Source: Sequoia sempervirens
Taxonomy: Eukaryota; Streptophyta; Pinopsida; Cupressales; Cupressaceae
NCBI GenBank assembly: GCA_007258455.2
Contig: VDFB02321267.1
Span: 1-64,000 of the forward strand
DNA: 64,000 nucleotides
Direction of reading: 5' to 3'
Shown here: positions 12,476 to 23,803 of the stretch, piece after piece
Numbering within the stretch: position 1 is the first letter of the stretch
Layout of the letters: every line of letters starts with the position of its first letter
The notes under the pieces: model-generated
Told to the model about the DNA's origin: nothing
Databases searched by the model: none
What the model saw: the letters and a program-made list of their open reading frames with translations, nothing else
Made by a program: the position numbers and the translations under genes

Positions 12476-12890
12476 TCCATTTTGGGTCAACATGGAAGAG
12501 ACATAGGATTTCACAATGCTTTGCATCATCCCCAAAAGGAAAACACAAAACAAAAGGCGAAAAGACAAAAGAAAAAGGAGAAATGAAAAAGAAAGCCTTG
12601 TGAGTCAACATGAAGTAGAAATTTCAGTCTCAATGCCTTGCATCATCCCCAAAAGGAAAACACAAAACAAAAGTGAAAAAGAAAATAGAAAGACCTTTTG
12701 GGTCAACATGGAAGAGACATAGGTCATCTCAACACTTTGCGTCATCCCCAAAAGGAAAACACAAAACAAAAGTGAAAAAGAAAATAGAAAGAAATTTTGG
12801 GTCAACATGGAAGAGACATAGGTCATCTCAATGCTTTGAGTCATCCATAAAAGGAATAAAGAAAAAAGAAGGAAAAGGAAAAGTGAAAGC
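12476..12890. repeat. Tandem array, about 100 bp unit, in EA 3' UTR
   Basis: Four partly degenerate units contain GGGTCAACATGGAAGAGACA, a CATCCCCAAAAGGAAAACAC block and then an A-rich stretch with AAAAGTGAAAAAGAAAAT. The GGTCAACATG word recurs at about 12485, 12605, 12702 and 12800. E2 has little more than one unit (23670-23795) and E3 about two (29800-29970), so unit number differs between family members. Confidence 0.75.
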
Positions 12891-13189
12891 CATGTACAAC
12901 ATATAGAAGAATGAAGGGAGAAATAGAGGAATTGCACAAAGAGAGAGAGAACATTTCACAAGAGATATCAGTACGCACATGCAATCACACCAAAGAAAAG
13001 AAAAGAAAAATGTAAAAGGCTAGTAAGGTGAATGTATGTCAACCATCTAACAAGTCATCCACCTCCCAATCATGTTCGAAAGGTGTACAATTGGTGAGAG
13101 GAACAAGAGAAAGGGCCAAACTAGGTGAAGTGCCAAGCTCATCACTCTATATAAGAGATCTCAGTTAAGCTCATAGATGAGGAAAATAA

Positions 13190-14649
13190 TGTGTTTAATT
13201 CATTATGTATTTCTTTGTTAATTTTTGTTGTTTCCTCATCGTCATCTAGGTTAATCACAACATGAGGGAAAATGATAATATCTGAAGGTGAGTGTATCTC
13301 TTGCTATGATTGTTGTATTAGATTACTTTGTAGTGGGTTAGGAGGGTGGTGATGCATTGCTTCTATCAAGTGGGGATTATGATTTTCTTTGTTTTCTTCT
13401 TCATGTAATTGACGAGCAAGGAGACAATGTTGACGCCTATGCTCCCTAGCACCTTGGTTTCTTTTGATTCTATTTTGAACTTGTGTGGGTATAAGAGTTG
13501 GTAGATCTACCAAGGCTCCTTTTCTTCCCTAGTTGGGAGGAATAGAAGGAACCATAGGAGGTGGGTCAATCACTTTCTCTTTTACTTTATAAACTTGTTT
13601 TATTCGACAGGGCATGATGGGGTTGGTTTCATTATCTCTTGGGAATTTGGATGATGAAGGTGAAGTGTTCATTGTTGGTTGATCTTGATTTGCTAGTTCA
13701 GATTCAGGTTGAACCATTGTCTCATCTAGGATGGGAGTGTCAGAAGTGGATGGGGATATGTTGTGAAGAGATAATTCCGCTATTCGTTGGCCTTTGAATT
13801 TTTGATAAGAAATGAAAAATAAGTCTTTGCGCTCGGTGTTATGGGTTCCATGGGCTCAGGCCAAAAGGATTCTAAGGAGAAGTTTCCTTTAGAAGACAAA
13901 GGGTTAAAGCCACTATAGTGAACAGTGAATATGTCATTTTCAAGTGGAAAATTTAAACATTTGTGTATGATCGAAGGGACAACTTTCATTGAGTGAAGCC
14001 ATGGATGGCCTAGCCATAAACAAAATTGATCTAACTATGACATGATGGAGAATGTAACATCCACTATTTCAGGTCCTATTTGTAATGGAAGGACAATCGA
14101 TCCTATCATAGGGAAAAAAAAAACATTTTGTTTTGATCCATGCTTTTGGTTTTTCATAATCATCTTGGTAAAGATTAGTAATACCAAAAATTCCTCAGTG
14201 ATCACATTCTCTCCATAGGTGGGATCTATGAGTATCGCACTAGTGGGATTATCATAAATATGGCCAGCTATGTAAAGAGGGCCATCAAGAAGATTTAGAA
14301 GGATGTCCTTAGAAGAAAAAGTAATATCAAGAGATTTCTTAGGTTGGCCCTTATGAGGGATAACGTCTATCGAACATACCATTTCATTCATAGGATTAAT
14401 AATAGTGGTATGTGGAATAGGATCAAGATGTTCAATAGCTATATGAACATTCATCACATCATTGTTTGGAATTTTACTAGCTTTGACAAATGACACATTA
14501 TGCTTGGGCATTGGATTGGTGAAAGTTTTAAAATTTTGATTGGGTGGGGCAATAGACTTATTTCCTTGAACATTAACATTTGAAATGGATAGATGACCAG
14601 AATGAATGAGGTCTTGCACAAGGTGTTTAATATGCTTACAATTTTTCAT
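13190..14649 (-). pseudogene. EA protease region and C-terminal tail
   Basis: In one minus-strand frame the protein passes from the end of the zinc knuckle through a possible aspartic protease: SAILIDPTYGENVITEEFL at about 14240-14190, and LWLGHPWLHSM near 14010, which resembles the retropepsin C-terminal motif (LLGRPW). At the position where D-S/T-G is expected the sequence has D-P-T. After about 13770 a charged tail with QP- and NH-rich blocks continues in other frames to a segment with NLDDDEE near 13245. No RT follows. The protease assignment is moderate because the active-site triplet is not canonical. Confidence 0.55.
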
Positions 14650-16265
14650 GTCATGTTCATTTTGTCTATGCTAATGGCAATAAGCATTGGGTTTAAAGGT
14701 TGGAGCTAAAGGCTTAGTAGGATTGAGTGGTTGAACAGTAGGTAAGGTAATCATCTGTTGCTGCAAAATTTGGGACATTGTGTTAAGAAGAGTATTTGCT
14801 AAAGGTGCAAACTATCATTTTGGAAATCCATAACTATAAGGTATCACAATTTTAACAGCTGCTACTTGGTTGTTGACGAGTTGAGTTGGTTGTTGAGGGG
14901 GATTGAACTATAAAAATCCTTTTTTTTCTTTCTAAAGGGTTGTGAATTGTTTGAAGTGCTACATTTTCAGATTTTTCAATTCGGTTAGAAGTGGACTTTG
15001 CATCACAATTACTAAACAAATTGTGATAATCACAAAGGGTGGTACTCAAGTGCATATAGAGGAGTGAGATTTCATCATTGCGAGTTTATCCTAAAGTTGA
15101 GTTTGCAAGTTTTCAATAAACATCTTTTGAAGATGTGGATCAAGAATCTTGACATCGATCTGAGAGTAAAGTGATTGATATCTTGTGATAAAATTAGTTA
15201 TCTTTTCTTCTTCATCTTGTTTACATCTCATAAAATTAGTCAACATCTTCTTTGGAGTCATATGCACTTGAAAAGGATTTATAAATGCATCAGCTAGTTC
15301 ATGTAATGAATGAATTGAATTGTTTGGTAAGGATGAAAACCACTCTAAGGCAATGTCTTTTGAAGTCCTGGGAAACAGTTTGGCTAATAGTTTATCATCA
15401 AGGACAAAGTCACTACTTAAGTCTGTGTAAGAATTAACATGATTAGAAGGATCTCCCTTCCCGCAATATTTCTCAAATCTCAGCATCGATATTCCTTGTG
15501 GCATCAGTGTTCACAATATTTCTAGAGATAGTGGGCTGCTACAAACATAATAGTTGGTCCATTCTAGTTTTGGTTTGTGGTGGATATTTGTGTTTGCATA
15601 GAGGATACAGTTTGGAAAGTTTGTGTGATGAGAGGGTCAATGTAAGTGGTATGAAGTGGAAGGGAAATTTGTGATGGAGTGTATGTAGTGGTAGAGCAAG
15701 TGAATGGAATGCTTATGGATGGTATGGTGGAAGAGGAGAGAACAGATGATGCCACATAAGAATTAGGAATGCTAGTAAGAATAGTCAAGGAAGGTATCAA
15801 ATTGATAACCTGTTGCATTGTGGTTGTGACTTGAGGAGTGGTATAGGTAGGTATGGATGCGACGATTGGAGGAGTGGTAGGTCCTCCTTGACTAACCAAA
15901 GTGTTTGTTGGTTGAGATGTAATAAAGGTGGAAGGAACATGTTTATGGTATATCTCAAAAATTTGTTTCATAACATCTAAGCCTTCATTACATTCAAGAA
16001 GATGATGGATGTTCTCTATAGCAAGAATTGTAGTGGTTGAAATGTTTTCAAGACACATGTTATGTTGCATATGTTCTAAGTCCTCATGAATGTTAATGAT
16101 TTTGTCTTGTGGGATGTGATCATTTTTTGTGTCAACTTGCATGTTATTAGAAGGAAAAGAGTTGCTAAAGGTAGGGTCCATGCCTAGTGTATGAGTTGCA
16201 ATACTAGGAGTGCAAGCATTAGACAATCCAAGATCCACAACGAGTGTATTATTGTGGGATAACAT
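14650..16265 (-). pseudogene. EA gag
   Basis: The start chosen is the Met at 16265, because the first residues (M-SH-x-T-V-DLGL) match the Met of E2 gag at 24828. A low-complexity Ser/Thr/Pro-rich N-terminal region is followed by the capsid-like gag core at 15091-15504, with GKGDPSNHVNSY, KLFPRTSKDIALEWFSSLP and ELADAFI. At about 14645-14700 is a zinc-knuckle-like C-x2-H-x4-H-x4-C motif (HRQNEHDMKNC) with one stop. Capsid and nucleocapsid would package element RNA. The frame changes at least twice. Confidence 0.75.
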
Positions 16266-16487
16266 GAGTCTTGAGCTTCTTCTCGCTAAGGTATTAGCAA
16301 TAGGACACCAAACACTCATGCAAAGGTTTCTAAATGCTGGTGAATTGAAATGCAATGAAACTAAGAGCAATAAAATGCTAATAACTACAATTCTACAAAC
16401 TATAACTACAATGCAATAACATAAAATAGAAATGTAGAAAATGCTAAGCAAATGCCAAAAATTATAGTGCAAAATGTGCAAGAGCAC

Positions 16488-16796
16488 TAAGTCGTCCAGT
16501 GTGGAAAATTAGTCCTAGTGATGATTTTTTGTGATTTTTCAAAAAAAAAATGCAATTTGATATTTTTTAGATGTTCAAATGCAACTATGGTATGAAAATA
16601 AAGAATTTTGTTGTCTTCCAATGAAATATAATGCAAAAATGTAAGCTATATGAGCTTTTCACTAATGTAATTTTTAAAACCCTAGGATGCAAATTAAACA
16701 ATGCAAAACCTAATGCAATGTCATTGCAAGTTAAACGTAGGATGCAAATGCACTTGAAATCAGAAAGAAAGTGTTCAAAAGTTGGGTTCACCAAAA
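16488..16796 (-). promoter_or_regulatory. EA leader and primer-binding site
   Basis: Right after the 5' LTR (minus strand) comes TTTTGGTGAACCCAAC (16781-16796). The core TTTTGGTGAACC stands in the same place in E2 (25511), E3 (31343) and E4 (34667), so I take it as the PBS. I cannot name the tRNA. The rest of the leader is AT-rich and contains one degenerate cassette (16487-16517). Confidence 0.65.
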
Positions 16797-17022
16797 TGTA
16801 AACATGGGTTTTGGTACCCTAATGTTCTCTTTCACTTCTAAGGTCTTTCACCTAAAAGGACAGGGATAGGGTAAAAACTGGCTATGTTCGCATTCAAGAT
16901 TAATGTAAAACGAATGATATATGCCTAGATGAGATGATCTAAATGCAAAGAACTGATAAAATAGATTGATTTGGTATGCAAACGAAAGAAATGCATAGTG
17001 TTTGAAAAACACGCTATGATAT

Positions 17023-17761
17023 GGGTATATATAGGATCATCATGGAAAAAACAAGCCCTTAATTGAAAACACGCTATGATATGGGTATATATAGAATCTA
17101 TAGCAAATTGAATGTAGTTTCTAAACTACTAGTTTAAAAAAAAAAAAATCTATTTCATGAAAATTTGAAATTTCAATGCACTAATACTTAAATTTCAGGG
17201 AAAAAATAAGAAGTAGGTGTCTGTCTGACCACCCTAACCACAATAAAATGACAATATTTTTTTATAAGATTTTAGATATGTAAGTAGAGGAATCATGTCT
17301 CGATGTGGTGCATGCTTTTTTATAAATTTTTTTCAAGTAAATAATTAATTATGAATTTTATATTACAACTTTAAAAAAATATAAAAACTCGTATGTCTGA
17401 CCACCTTAACTTGGTCAAAACTTCATGAAATTTAATTTTATATTTTTTAATCCTATAATATGCAAAGCATAATATGTGACACATATTTTGGATTCAAAAA
17501 ATGTGATACTATTTGAAAGCTATAGATATTTTTCAATCAGCCTATCAATCAAGACTTTAGTCGTCATTCAAATAGAAAATGAATAATAATTATTTATTAA
17601 ATTAAAAGAAAAGCATAATTTATATTGGTAGAAATTTGAGAATCTCCTTTAAAAACCCTTTTCGTTTCATCAATTTTGGGTAAAAAAGGTCGTTAGCCAC
17701 ATACCCTACACATACCCATCATATCACCACTTTTTGGCCCATCATGATCTTGCACATACCC
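17023..17761. mobile_element. Small non-autonomous DNA element in EA LTR
   Basis: Comparison with the uninterrupted LTR shows a 739 bp block inserted at CTATGATAT. The block begins GGGTATATATAG and ends CACATACCC, giving short inverted ends (GGGTATRT). ATAT (or ATATG) lies on both sides. No gene is present and the block is AT-rich, with two GTCTGACCACC-type segments near 17220 and 17396. Superfamily is unknown. About 35 bases around the left junction are repeated 60 bases downstream. Confidence 0.6.
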
Positions 17762-18771
17762 ATATGCAAAAAGAACTAAAAACATGAACAAACAATAAAA
17801 AAACTTAATGAAATTGAATGAGGTGCACCTAGAGGCTGAAATCTGATATGGAAAGGTTTCAAAATACTACAAAGTTTACTATTGAAGCCCACTAGGACTC
17901 ATTCTCCACAAATGGTGAATTAGTCCTATTTCTAGTGAAAATTATCAGAACAAGTTTCGAGATGCCAGGAACAAAAAACTTTAGAAAAAAACATTTTCCA
18001 ACCTGGCAATGGGACTCATTCGCCATAGATGGCGAATTAGTCCACCTACTAATTTCTAAAAAGTCAAGGTTCAACTATGTGGGTTGTGATCTGCACTTTG
18101 CTACTTGATAGGTTATCAGATTCGAATCTGGAAAATCTGATGGGAAAGTGTTCTCCAAGCTTCAAATAGGGTTTTTTTGGACTGTGAATGATCTTCAAAA
18201 ATTTGATGACACTTTTAAGACCTATGTCTTTGAAAAATATGCATACAAGACTTGCAAAACACACATGAAAAGAGAGAAAAAGTGTTAAGGGTTAGAGTAT
18301 AGGGGCTTGCCTTGGTCAAACCCTAGTTTGGTAATCAAACACTTAAAAATTAAAAAAAATAAAGAGAAAATGATGAACAAATAACATGCAATGTCATAAA
18401 CTCACCAAACCCTTGATGTTGAAGTTTAAAGATATGCTACTCCAAGATGCTTAAATGCTTGATTGAATGATGAGGAATGCTTTGATGCTTTGATAGATTT
18501 AATTCTTGAATGAATTATGTTGATGGGGGTTAAAATGAATAGAAAATCATATATTTATACACACTTATGCCCTATTTTCTCAAAAATACATCACAGGCTG
18601 ACCTTAGGTCTTAAGAAAGAAAAACCCACTAGTAATTTGAATTTGTTTTTATTTTTGTGCCAAGAGGGACTCATTCACCCCTAATGGCAAATGGGTCCCA
18701 CTCAAGGCATGTGAATGGATGTCAGGAATTAAGTTGTCTTAAATGATGTTTGTCACGTTTATATTTAAAAA

Positions 18772-20396
18772 TGTACTATAGAAAAATGGATCTTGGACAT
18801 TTTCCATGTGGTCATTTAGGTCTTTTTCCTATGATGCTTGGATTATTTTTCTTTGATTTAATGTTGCAATGTGACTTATACATTCAAATTAGGTTTTGAA
18901 TATTCAAATTATTAAGACTTTATGATGTCTTGTGAAGGTGTTGTGAAGTGTTGTAACACATTTCTACAATTTTCTAGAAACTTCTCATTATAATTCATCT
19001 AAATATAACCTTTTTATTCCTTACCAAGTCCTATTCTAAAGTGTTGTAAAGTCTTTTAACAAACTTTCATGCTTTTCTAGGCTTGTCATCACTAACTACA
19101 CCTTTCTTATGCTTTATTTGGCCCCTTTATGCACTTATTGGCCTTAATTAAATGTTTTTTGGATACAAGCCTGACAAACAACATTAATTACAACTTAATT
19201 CCTGACACCCACTTGCAAGCCTAGAGTGGGACCCATTTACCATGGGTGGCGAATGCGTCCCTCTTGGCTCAAAATTCAAAATAAATTCAGATTTCTTTCG
19301 GGCTTTATTCATTAAGACCTTATGTTAGCCTGTGATGTTGTATTATTGGGTAATTAGGTCATAAGTGTGTATAAATAATTATGTTTCCATCCATTTTAAC
19401 CCAATTCATTCACTAGTTCATTCAAGCATTCAATCTCATTCATCCACTTAAAGTATTAAAGCATCATTCAATCAAGCAAGTATCAAGTATCTTGGAGCAA
19501 CCATTGAAATATCTTTAGACTTCAACAACAAGGTTTTGGCAAGTTTAGGAAACTTGCATGTTGTTTATTCATCATTCCTTTCTTTTTTTCATTTCATTTC
19601 TTCATCAAGGGTTTGATTACCAAAGTGGGATTTGACTAAGGAAAATCCCTATACTCTAACCCTTAACCATTTTTCCCTCTCTACATGTGTGTTCACAAGT
19701 TTTGTAGGAAAATTTATCAAAGATATAGGTGTTCTAAAGTGGTCAAAAAACCATCAAAGTGATTCAAGTCAACCAAACCCTAATTTAAGCTTGGAGACAA
19801 CATTTAACCTATTTTCTATAGATTTGACTCTGTCAACCCAAGAAGAAGACAATTGCAGATCTGGACCCACAAACTTGATCCTTGAATTTGTAGAATTATG
19901 GAGGAGGATTGGTTTTCTATTTGCGGTGAATGAGTCCCACCTTTAGGCTAGAAAAGTGTATTTCATCATAATTCAATTCTCGACAGTTAGAAATTGGTTC
20001 CAACAAAGTTTACTAGAAGCAAGACTGATTTTCCATTAGTGGCGAATGAGTCCCACTGGTCATTAGTAGTGATTTTTGTGAGATTCCATAACCTTCCAAC
20101 ATCAAAATTTCATCTCCAAGTGCACTCTGTTCAGGCTCATCCAATTCTGTTTGCATTTGTTCATGTTTTTAATTCATTTTTGCATATCACACAATGTTTT
20201 CAAAAAATTCACATTTCATTAGTTGTGCATTCATAATCAACCAATTTTATCCTTTTTCTGCATCTATATCATTGTATTTAGTCATAATATCATCTTTCAT
20301 ACATTATTTTGAGTTAACCACCACAAATTTTGGGTCTATCTCTCCTTTTTTAGGTGAAAAACCCTAAGAGTGCAAGAGAATTTCATATATAACTCA
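18772..20396 (+). mobile_element. Solo LTR, plus orientation, within EA 5' LTR
   Basis: The block begins TGTACTATAGAAAAATGGA, nearly the same as the E3 LTR start read on the minus strand (TGCACTATAGAAAAATGG). It is 1.6 kb long like the E3 LTRs (1612 and 1610). It contains the reverse order of family landmarks: CTTCACAACAC-complement, cassette at 19228, then cassettes at 19908 and 20023, and the GATTACCAAAGTGGG stretch. AAAAA flanks the left end and AAAA(T) the right. No internal sequence is left, so it is a solo LTR. The right edge is uncertain by about 15 bases. Confidence 0.7.
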
Positions 20397-20796
20397 AAAA
20401 TTGTTGGATAAAAAAATACACTTAATTAAGGCCTGTAAGTGCATAAAGGGGCCAAATAAAGCATAAGAAAGGCATATTTATTGACGATAAGCGTAGAAAA
20501 GCATGAAATTTTGTTATAAGACTATACAATACTTTAAAATAAGACTTGTTAAGTGATAAAAATGGGGGATGTAGGTAAATTATAATAAGAAGAGTCAAGA
20601 AAAGTGTGAAAATGTGTTACAACACTTCACAACACTTTTATGAGACATCATAAAGTATTAATGATTCATAAATATTCAAGACCTAATGTGAATGTGTGAG
20701 CCACATTGCAACATTAAATCAAGGTAAAATCAAGAAAATTAAGCACAAGGAGGGACAAAACAAGAAAAAGTAGAAGGGTTAATTTTTCTGTGTCCA

Positions 20797-22157
20797 TAGC
20801 TACAAGCCTTTGTTGTCATCTTCCATGGGAAGAGTAGGGATGGGTCATTCATTTTGATATAGCATTTTATAGATATCCTCCTCATTGAAATCTTCTTTGT
20901 TTAGGTGCCCCTATTTGGTGAAGGTAGTAGCTTCCATTGATAGTTTCAAGGATGTTGTTTCTAGGTGTGGGATTCCCATGAGATTTTGGGGTAGAGGTAG
21001 CTCTCCCAACATAAAATTATCCTTATCTTATATTTTCCACAACCATCATCTTGGATCACTAGTTGGATGTCGGGTATGTTCTCTACCACAAGTGTTTTTG
21101 TTTTTGAGGTAGATGTAAGGGATGATGGGTTAACAAATGAGGTAGAAGGGGTTTAGGCCCTTCATCATTCTTTGGTATTTGGTGGATCTTATAGAACTTG
21201 GCCTCAAGATTCTTGCGATAGTAAAAAATCTCAGGATCTCTGTGGATGGTAACTTCTCTACCCTCAAAAGAAAACTTTACACACTGATGGTAGGTTGAAG
21301 CTACAACTTTAGAGCATGGATCTATGGTCGACCAAGCAGGATGTTGTAAGGAAGATCAAGGTCTAATAATTGGCATGTAGTTTCTTTGATGATGGGTCCT
21401 ACTTTGATGGTTAGTGTGATGATGCCTTGTGATACCTTCTCTTGATCATCAAATGCTCTGATGGTGGTACTCTTTGTTTTCTCAATAGTATCCTCTAAAT
21501 AGCTTGGATTTTTTATCAACTCAAGGGTGCAAATGTTCATACCAACACCTCCATATACTAAGACTATTTTAACCTTATTCTTATGAATAATGAACTCAAG
21601 GTGTAAATCATCATTATGATATGGTTGCGATGGTAGGTCTTATTTCGAGAAGTTGAGTAGATGATTAGTGATATACCCTACCATAGCTTGAAACTATTTT
21701 GTATCTATATCCTCAGGGAAGGATGACACAGATAAATATTCCTCTAATATTTCCCTATGTGTGGGAGATACCCTCAATAGTTCTAAGACAAAAATCTATG
21801 TGGGGGTCTTCTTAAGCTGATCTAAGAGATTGTACTTGCTAGTGCTTGTTGTTAGTTGAGTAGGGTGTGTCCTAGATTGAAATAGAACTCCTTGGATGGT
21901 GACTCCACATTCTATAGTAGGCCCTTTGTTGGTGATGATGGTAATGACACTATCATAGGAAGCAGTCTCGTTGGAATAGTTATGCTACACGTTTGTGTAA
22001 TCCTTATCTTTCCCAATATTTTTTCCTTTGTTATGATTTGGAATAGGGGTCTTGTATATCTTAAGATCCTGATTACTAGCTGGTACCTCAATAGATATGG
22101 TGTCGCTCTCTATAAGATCTTGGATAATATTTTTAAGTCGCATATAGTTTGACTATA
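20797..22157 (-). pseudogene. E1 gag end and protease (upstream half of interrupted gene)
   Basis: One minus-strand frame can be followed from 22152 to 21030 with only a few stops (mostly TAG or TAA). It starts at LKNIIQDLIES, the tail of a gag zinc knuckle. It then shows VYGGVGMNICTLELI, the protease active-site block in which the usual Asp before GG is Tyr, and YNILLGRPWSTIDP at about 21335, a clear retropepsin C-terminal motif. The frame continues towards the EA insertion point. This is the missing upstream half of E1; 9637 is the other side. Confidence 0.8.
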
Positions 22158-22379
22158 ATATTAATGAAACCCTAGATTAGTGTGAAAGTGTAAAGGTACA
22201 CTTTATGAAACCCAGAAATAAGGTAAAATTAGGTTTGTTTAAGTTACAAGGGCCCAAGACCTAATGTGAATATGTTAAACACATTACAACACTAGATTAA
22301 GGAAATATTAAGCTTAACATAAAAAAGAAGGGCCCAAGAAAATGTGAAAATATAGAGGGATACATTTTCCATCATTACA
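22158..22379 (-). repeat. Truncated 3' LTR of E2
   Basis: The plus-strand sequence AATGAAACCCTAGATTAGTG and the following AGTGTAAAGGTAC block match the 5' LTR pieces at 33140-33158 and 39756-39772. It ends ATCATTACA before TTGGCCCCCGC, the reverse of a PPT. About 1.6 kb of LTR expected to the left is absent. The exact left edge, near 22158-22175, is where E1 gag homology stops. Confidence 0.7.
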
Positions 22380-22400
22380 TTTGGCCCCCGCTTTAGTGAG
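22380..22400 (-). promoter_or_regulatory. Polypurine tract of E2
   Basis: The minus strand reads CACTAAAGCGGGGGCCAA next to the LTR start TGTAATGATGG. As in EA, the CACTAAAG arm faces a TACTAAAGTA arm about 30 bases further on. Confidence 0.65.
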
Positions 22401-23803
22401 AGGATGAACTTGCTTCAAACTCATACTAAAGTAACATAGAGAGGGGTTCAAATATACTAATTCTAGTAAGATAGGACAACAATGATCGAGTGGGGTGGTA
22501 AAGCCCCCAAGATTAAGATCCTATGGAAAACCAACATAAGCACAAAATAATACACATGTAAATGATAAAGAGCATTGAAAAGGCACAAGCATACACTACC
22601 AAAGACATAAAGAAAAATAGGAAAAGTAAACAAAAGGGGTGGATCAAGCTTCGACCATTTGTCCCACATGTTATGGATCAAATCTAGGTTGTTTTTCTAA
22701 AAATGTTTGCAAGTGGAACATGATGTCCGCTATGCAAACCAATGCATGATCACAAGGGCTAGTAGAACCTTAGGTCATCTACTAGGTGAGCCCCCAGTGA
22801 GACACATATGCACACGGCTTGTATGTGCTCACATAGATAAGCAAGCAGCTATGGGAAAGTCAAATCTAAGTTTGCATCCTATATGTACAAACCATACCAA
22901 AACTATACCCCCTGATAACTTTGATAAGGTGACACACAAAAATGAACTTCGAGCTCCATGAGGCAAGAAAAGCTTCATATGCTTGAAACTCATGAACAAA
23001 CAAGATCACTCCATAGGAAAGCAAAGTGTGTTATGCAAAGTGGCCATATAATAGATATTGCAAAAGAGTTTAAGGTACATTCAAAATAGTTTTTCTTAGT
23101 TCATGCAAGGTCTTAACTTAGGGAACATTATTACTAATGTCTACAAGAGACTAATCAAAGAATAGAAGATTCACAACTTAGGGGATGCAGTGTGTCACAT
23201 CAAGCCACTAAGAGGAATATAATATGCTAAGAAAGATGACACTCTTGAGGGACATACTACATAATGCCACCACAAAGAAAAAGATGCATCACATGAAGTA
23301 AGAAGACTACATAATGAAACATGAGATGCAAAGGAATAATGCCAATGTATGCCCCCACTTTAAAGAAATCAATAAACACCATGTTGTGAGTAATTAATTT
23401 AAAGTAGCAAATGATAAATGCTAACAATAAAGAAGACATGAGAGCTAACATGGAAATCCCTGTGCCAAGTCATATGTTTTCAAATGAAGATGCATCATGA
23501 AAAGGGGTTTTCCCCAAAATGAAATCCCAAAATAACACACAGGATCCATGGATTTGAGGTCAATATGTTCTTGCTACAATGTTTTTAGAGAGCTTAGAAT
23601 TATCATCATTCCCCAAATATTCATGGAATAGGAAGAATGATACAAAGAGAGTGAAAACAAAGAAAAATCCTTTCAGGTCAACATGGAAAAGACATGAATG
23701 TCTCAATAGTTTGTGTCATCCCCAAAAGGAAAACACAAGACAAAAGAAAAGACAAAGGAAATTATTTTGGGTCAACATGCAAGAGACATGAATGCAAGGT
23801 GTT
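22401..23803 (-). other. E2 3' untranslated region with internal PPT
   Basis: Homologous throughout to 11241-12600 of EA (for example CATGAGGCAAGAAAAGCTT and TTCACAACTTAGGGGATGCA). No gene is supportable. The internal second PPT is at 23351-23362 (minus strand CTTTAAAGTGGGGGCATACA). A tandem-array remnant with GGTCAACATG lies at 23670-23795 and joins directly to gag, so the protease gene and part of gag seen in EA are deleted here. Confidence 0.6.

Larger units (their letters stand above)
11241..13189 (-). other. EA 3' untranslated region
   Basis: Between protease and the PPT there is about 2 kb without supportable genes. Open frames here are short and hydrophobic and follow the A-rich, AAAAGGAAAACAC-type repeat. 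The region is shared with E2 (22400-23800), E3 (28580-30120) and, inverted, E5 (39951-42366). It includes an internal second polypurine tract at 12131-12147 and a tandem array at 12476-12890. Confidence 0.6.
9638..20796 (-). mobile_element. EA: gag-protease-only LTR element nested in E1
   Basis: Two direct LTRs (9638-11218 and 16797-20796, the second enlarged by later insertions) flank gag and protease genes on the minus strand. The short sequence TAGCTA lies just outside both ends (9631-9636 and 20797-20802), one base off at the left end, which is a target duplication. PPT, PBS, gag and protease are present; no RT, RNase H or integrase can be seen in the 5.6 kb interior. About 17 differences occur in the first 145 bases of the two LTRs, so the insertion is old. 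Mobilisation must have needed a partner element. Confidence 0.85.
16797..20796 (-). repeat. 5' LTR of EA, broken by two insertions
   Basis: Sequence homologous to the 9638-11218 LTR occurs in three pieces: 16797-17022, 17762-18771 and about 20412-20796. The gaps hold a DNA element (17023-17761) and a solo LTR in the other orientation (18772-20396). Starts TGTAAACATGGGTTTTGG and ends TGTGTCCA. Cassette sites at 17895, 18011 and 18666 match those of the partner LTR in order and spacing. Confidence 0.8.
503..22157 (-). mobile_element. E1: Tat/Athila-like Ty3-gypsy element, interrupted
   Basis: Read on the minus strand the order is gag end, protease, (11 kb insertion EA at 9638-20796), G-patch, RT, RNase H, second RNase H, integrase, antisense plant-mobile-domain remnant, PPT and 3' LTR. 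A second RNase H domain after the RT-linked one and an antisense extra gene between integrase and the 3' LTR are known traits of the plant Tat lineage. The 5' LTR and most of gag are missing: E2 sequence starts at about 22158, inside the gag region. All coding parts carry stops and frameshifts, so the copy is dead. Confidence 0.8.

Noticed and set aside
12605..12937. Hydrophobic minus-strand frame suggesting a membrane protein
   Set aside because: It follows the A-rich tandem array; repeated LFSFSLLFCVFLLGM blocks are the translation of the repeat unit.
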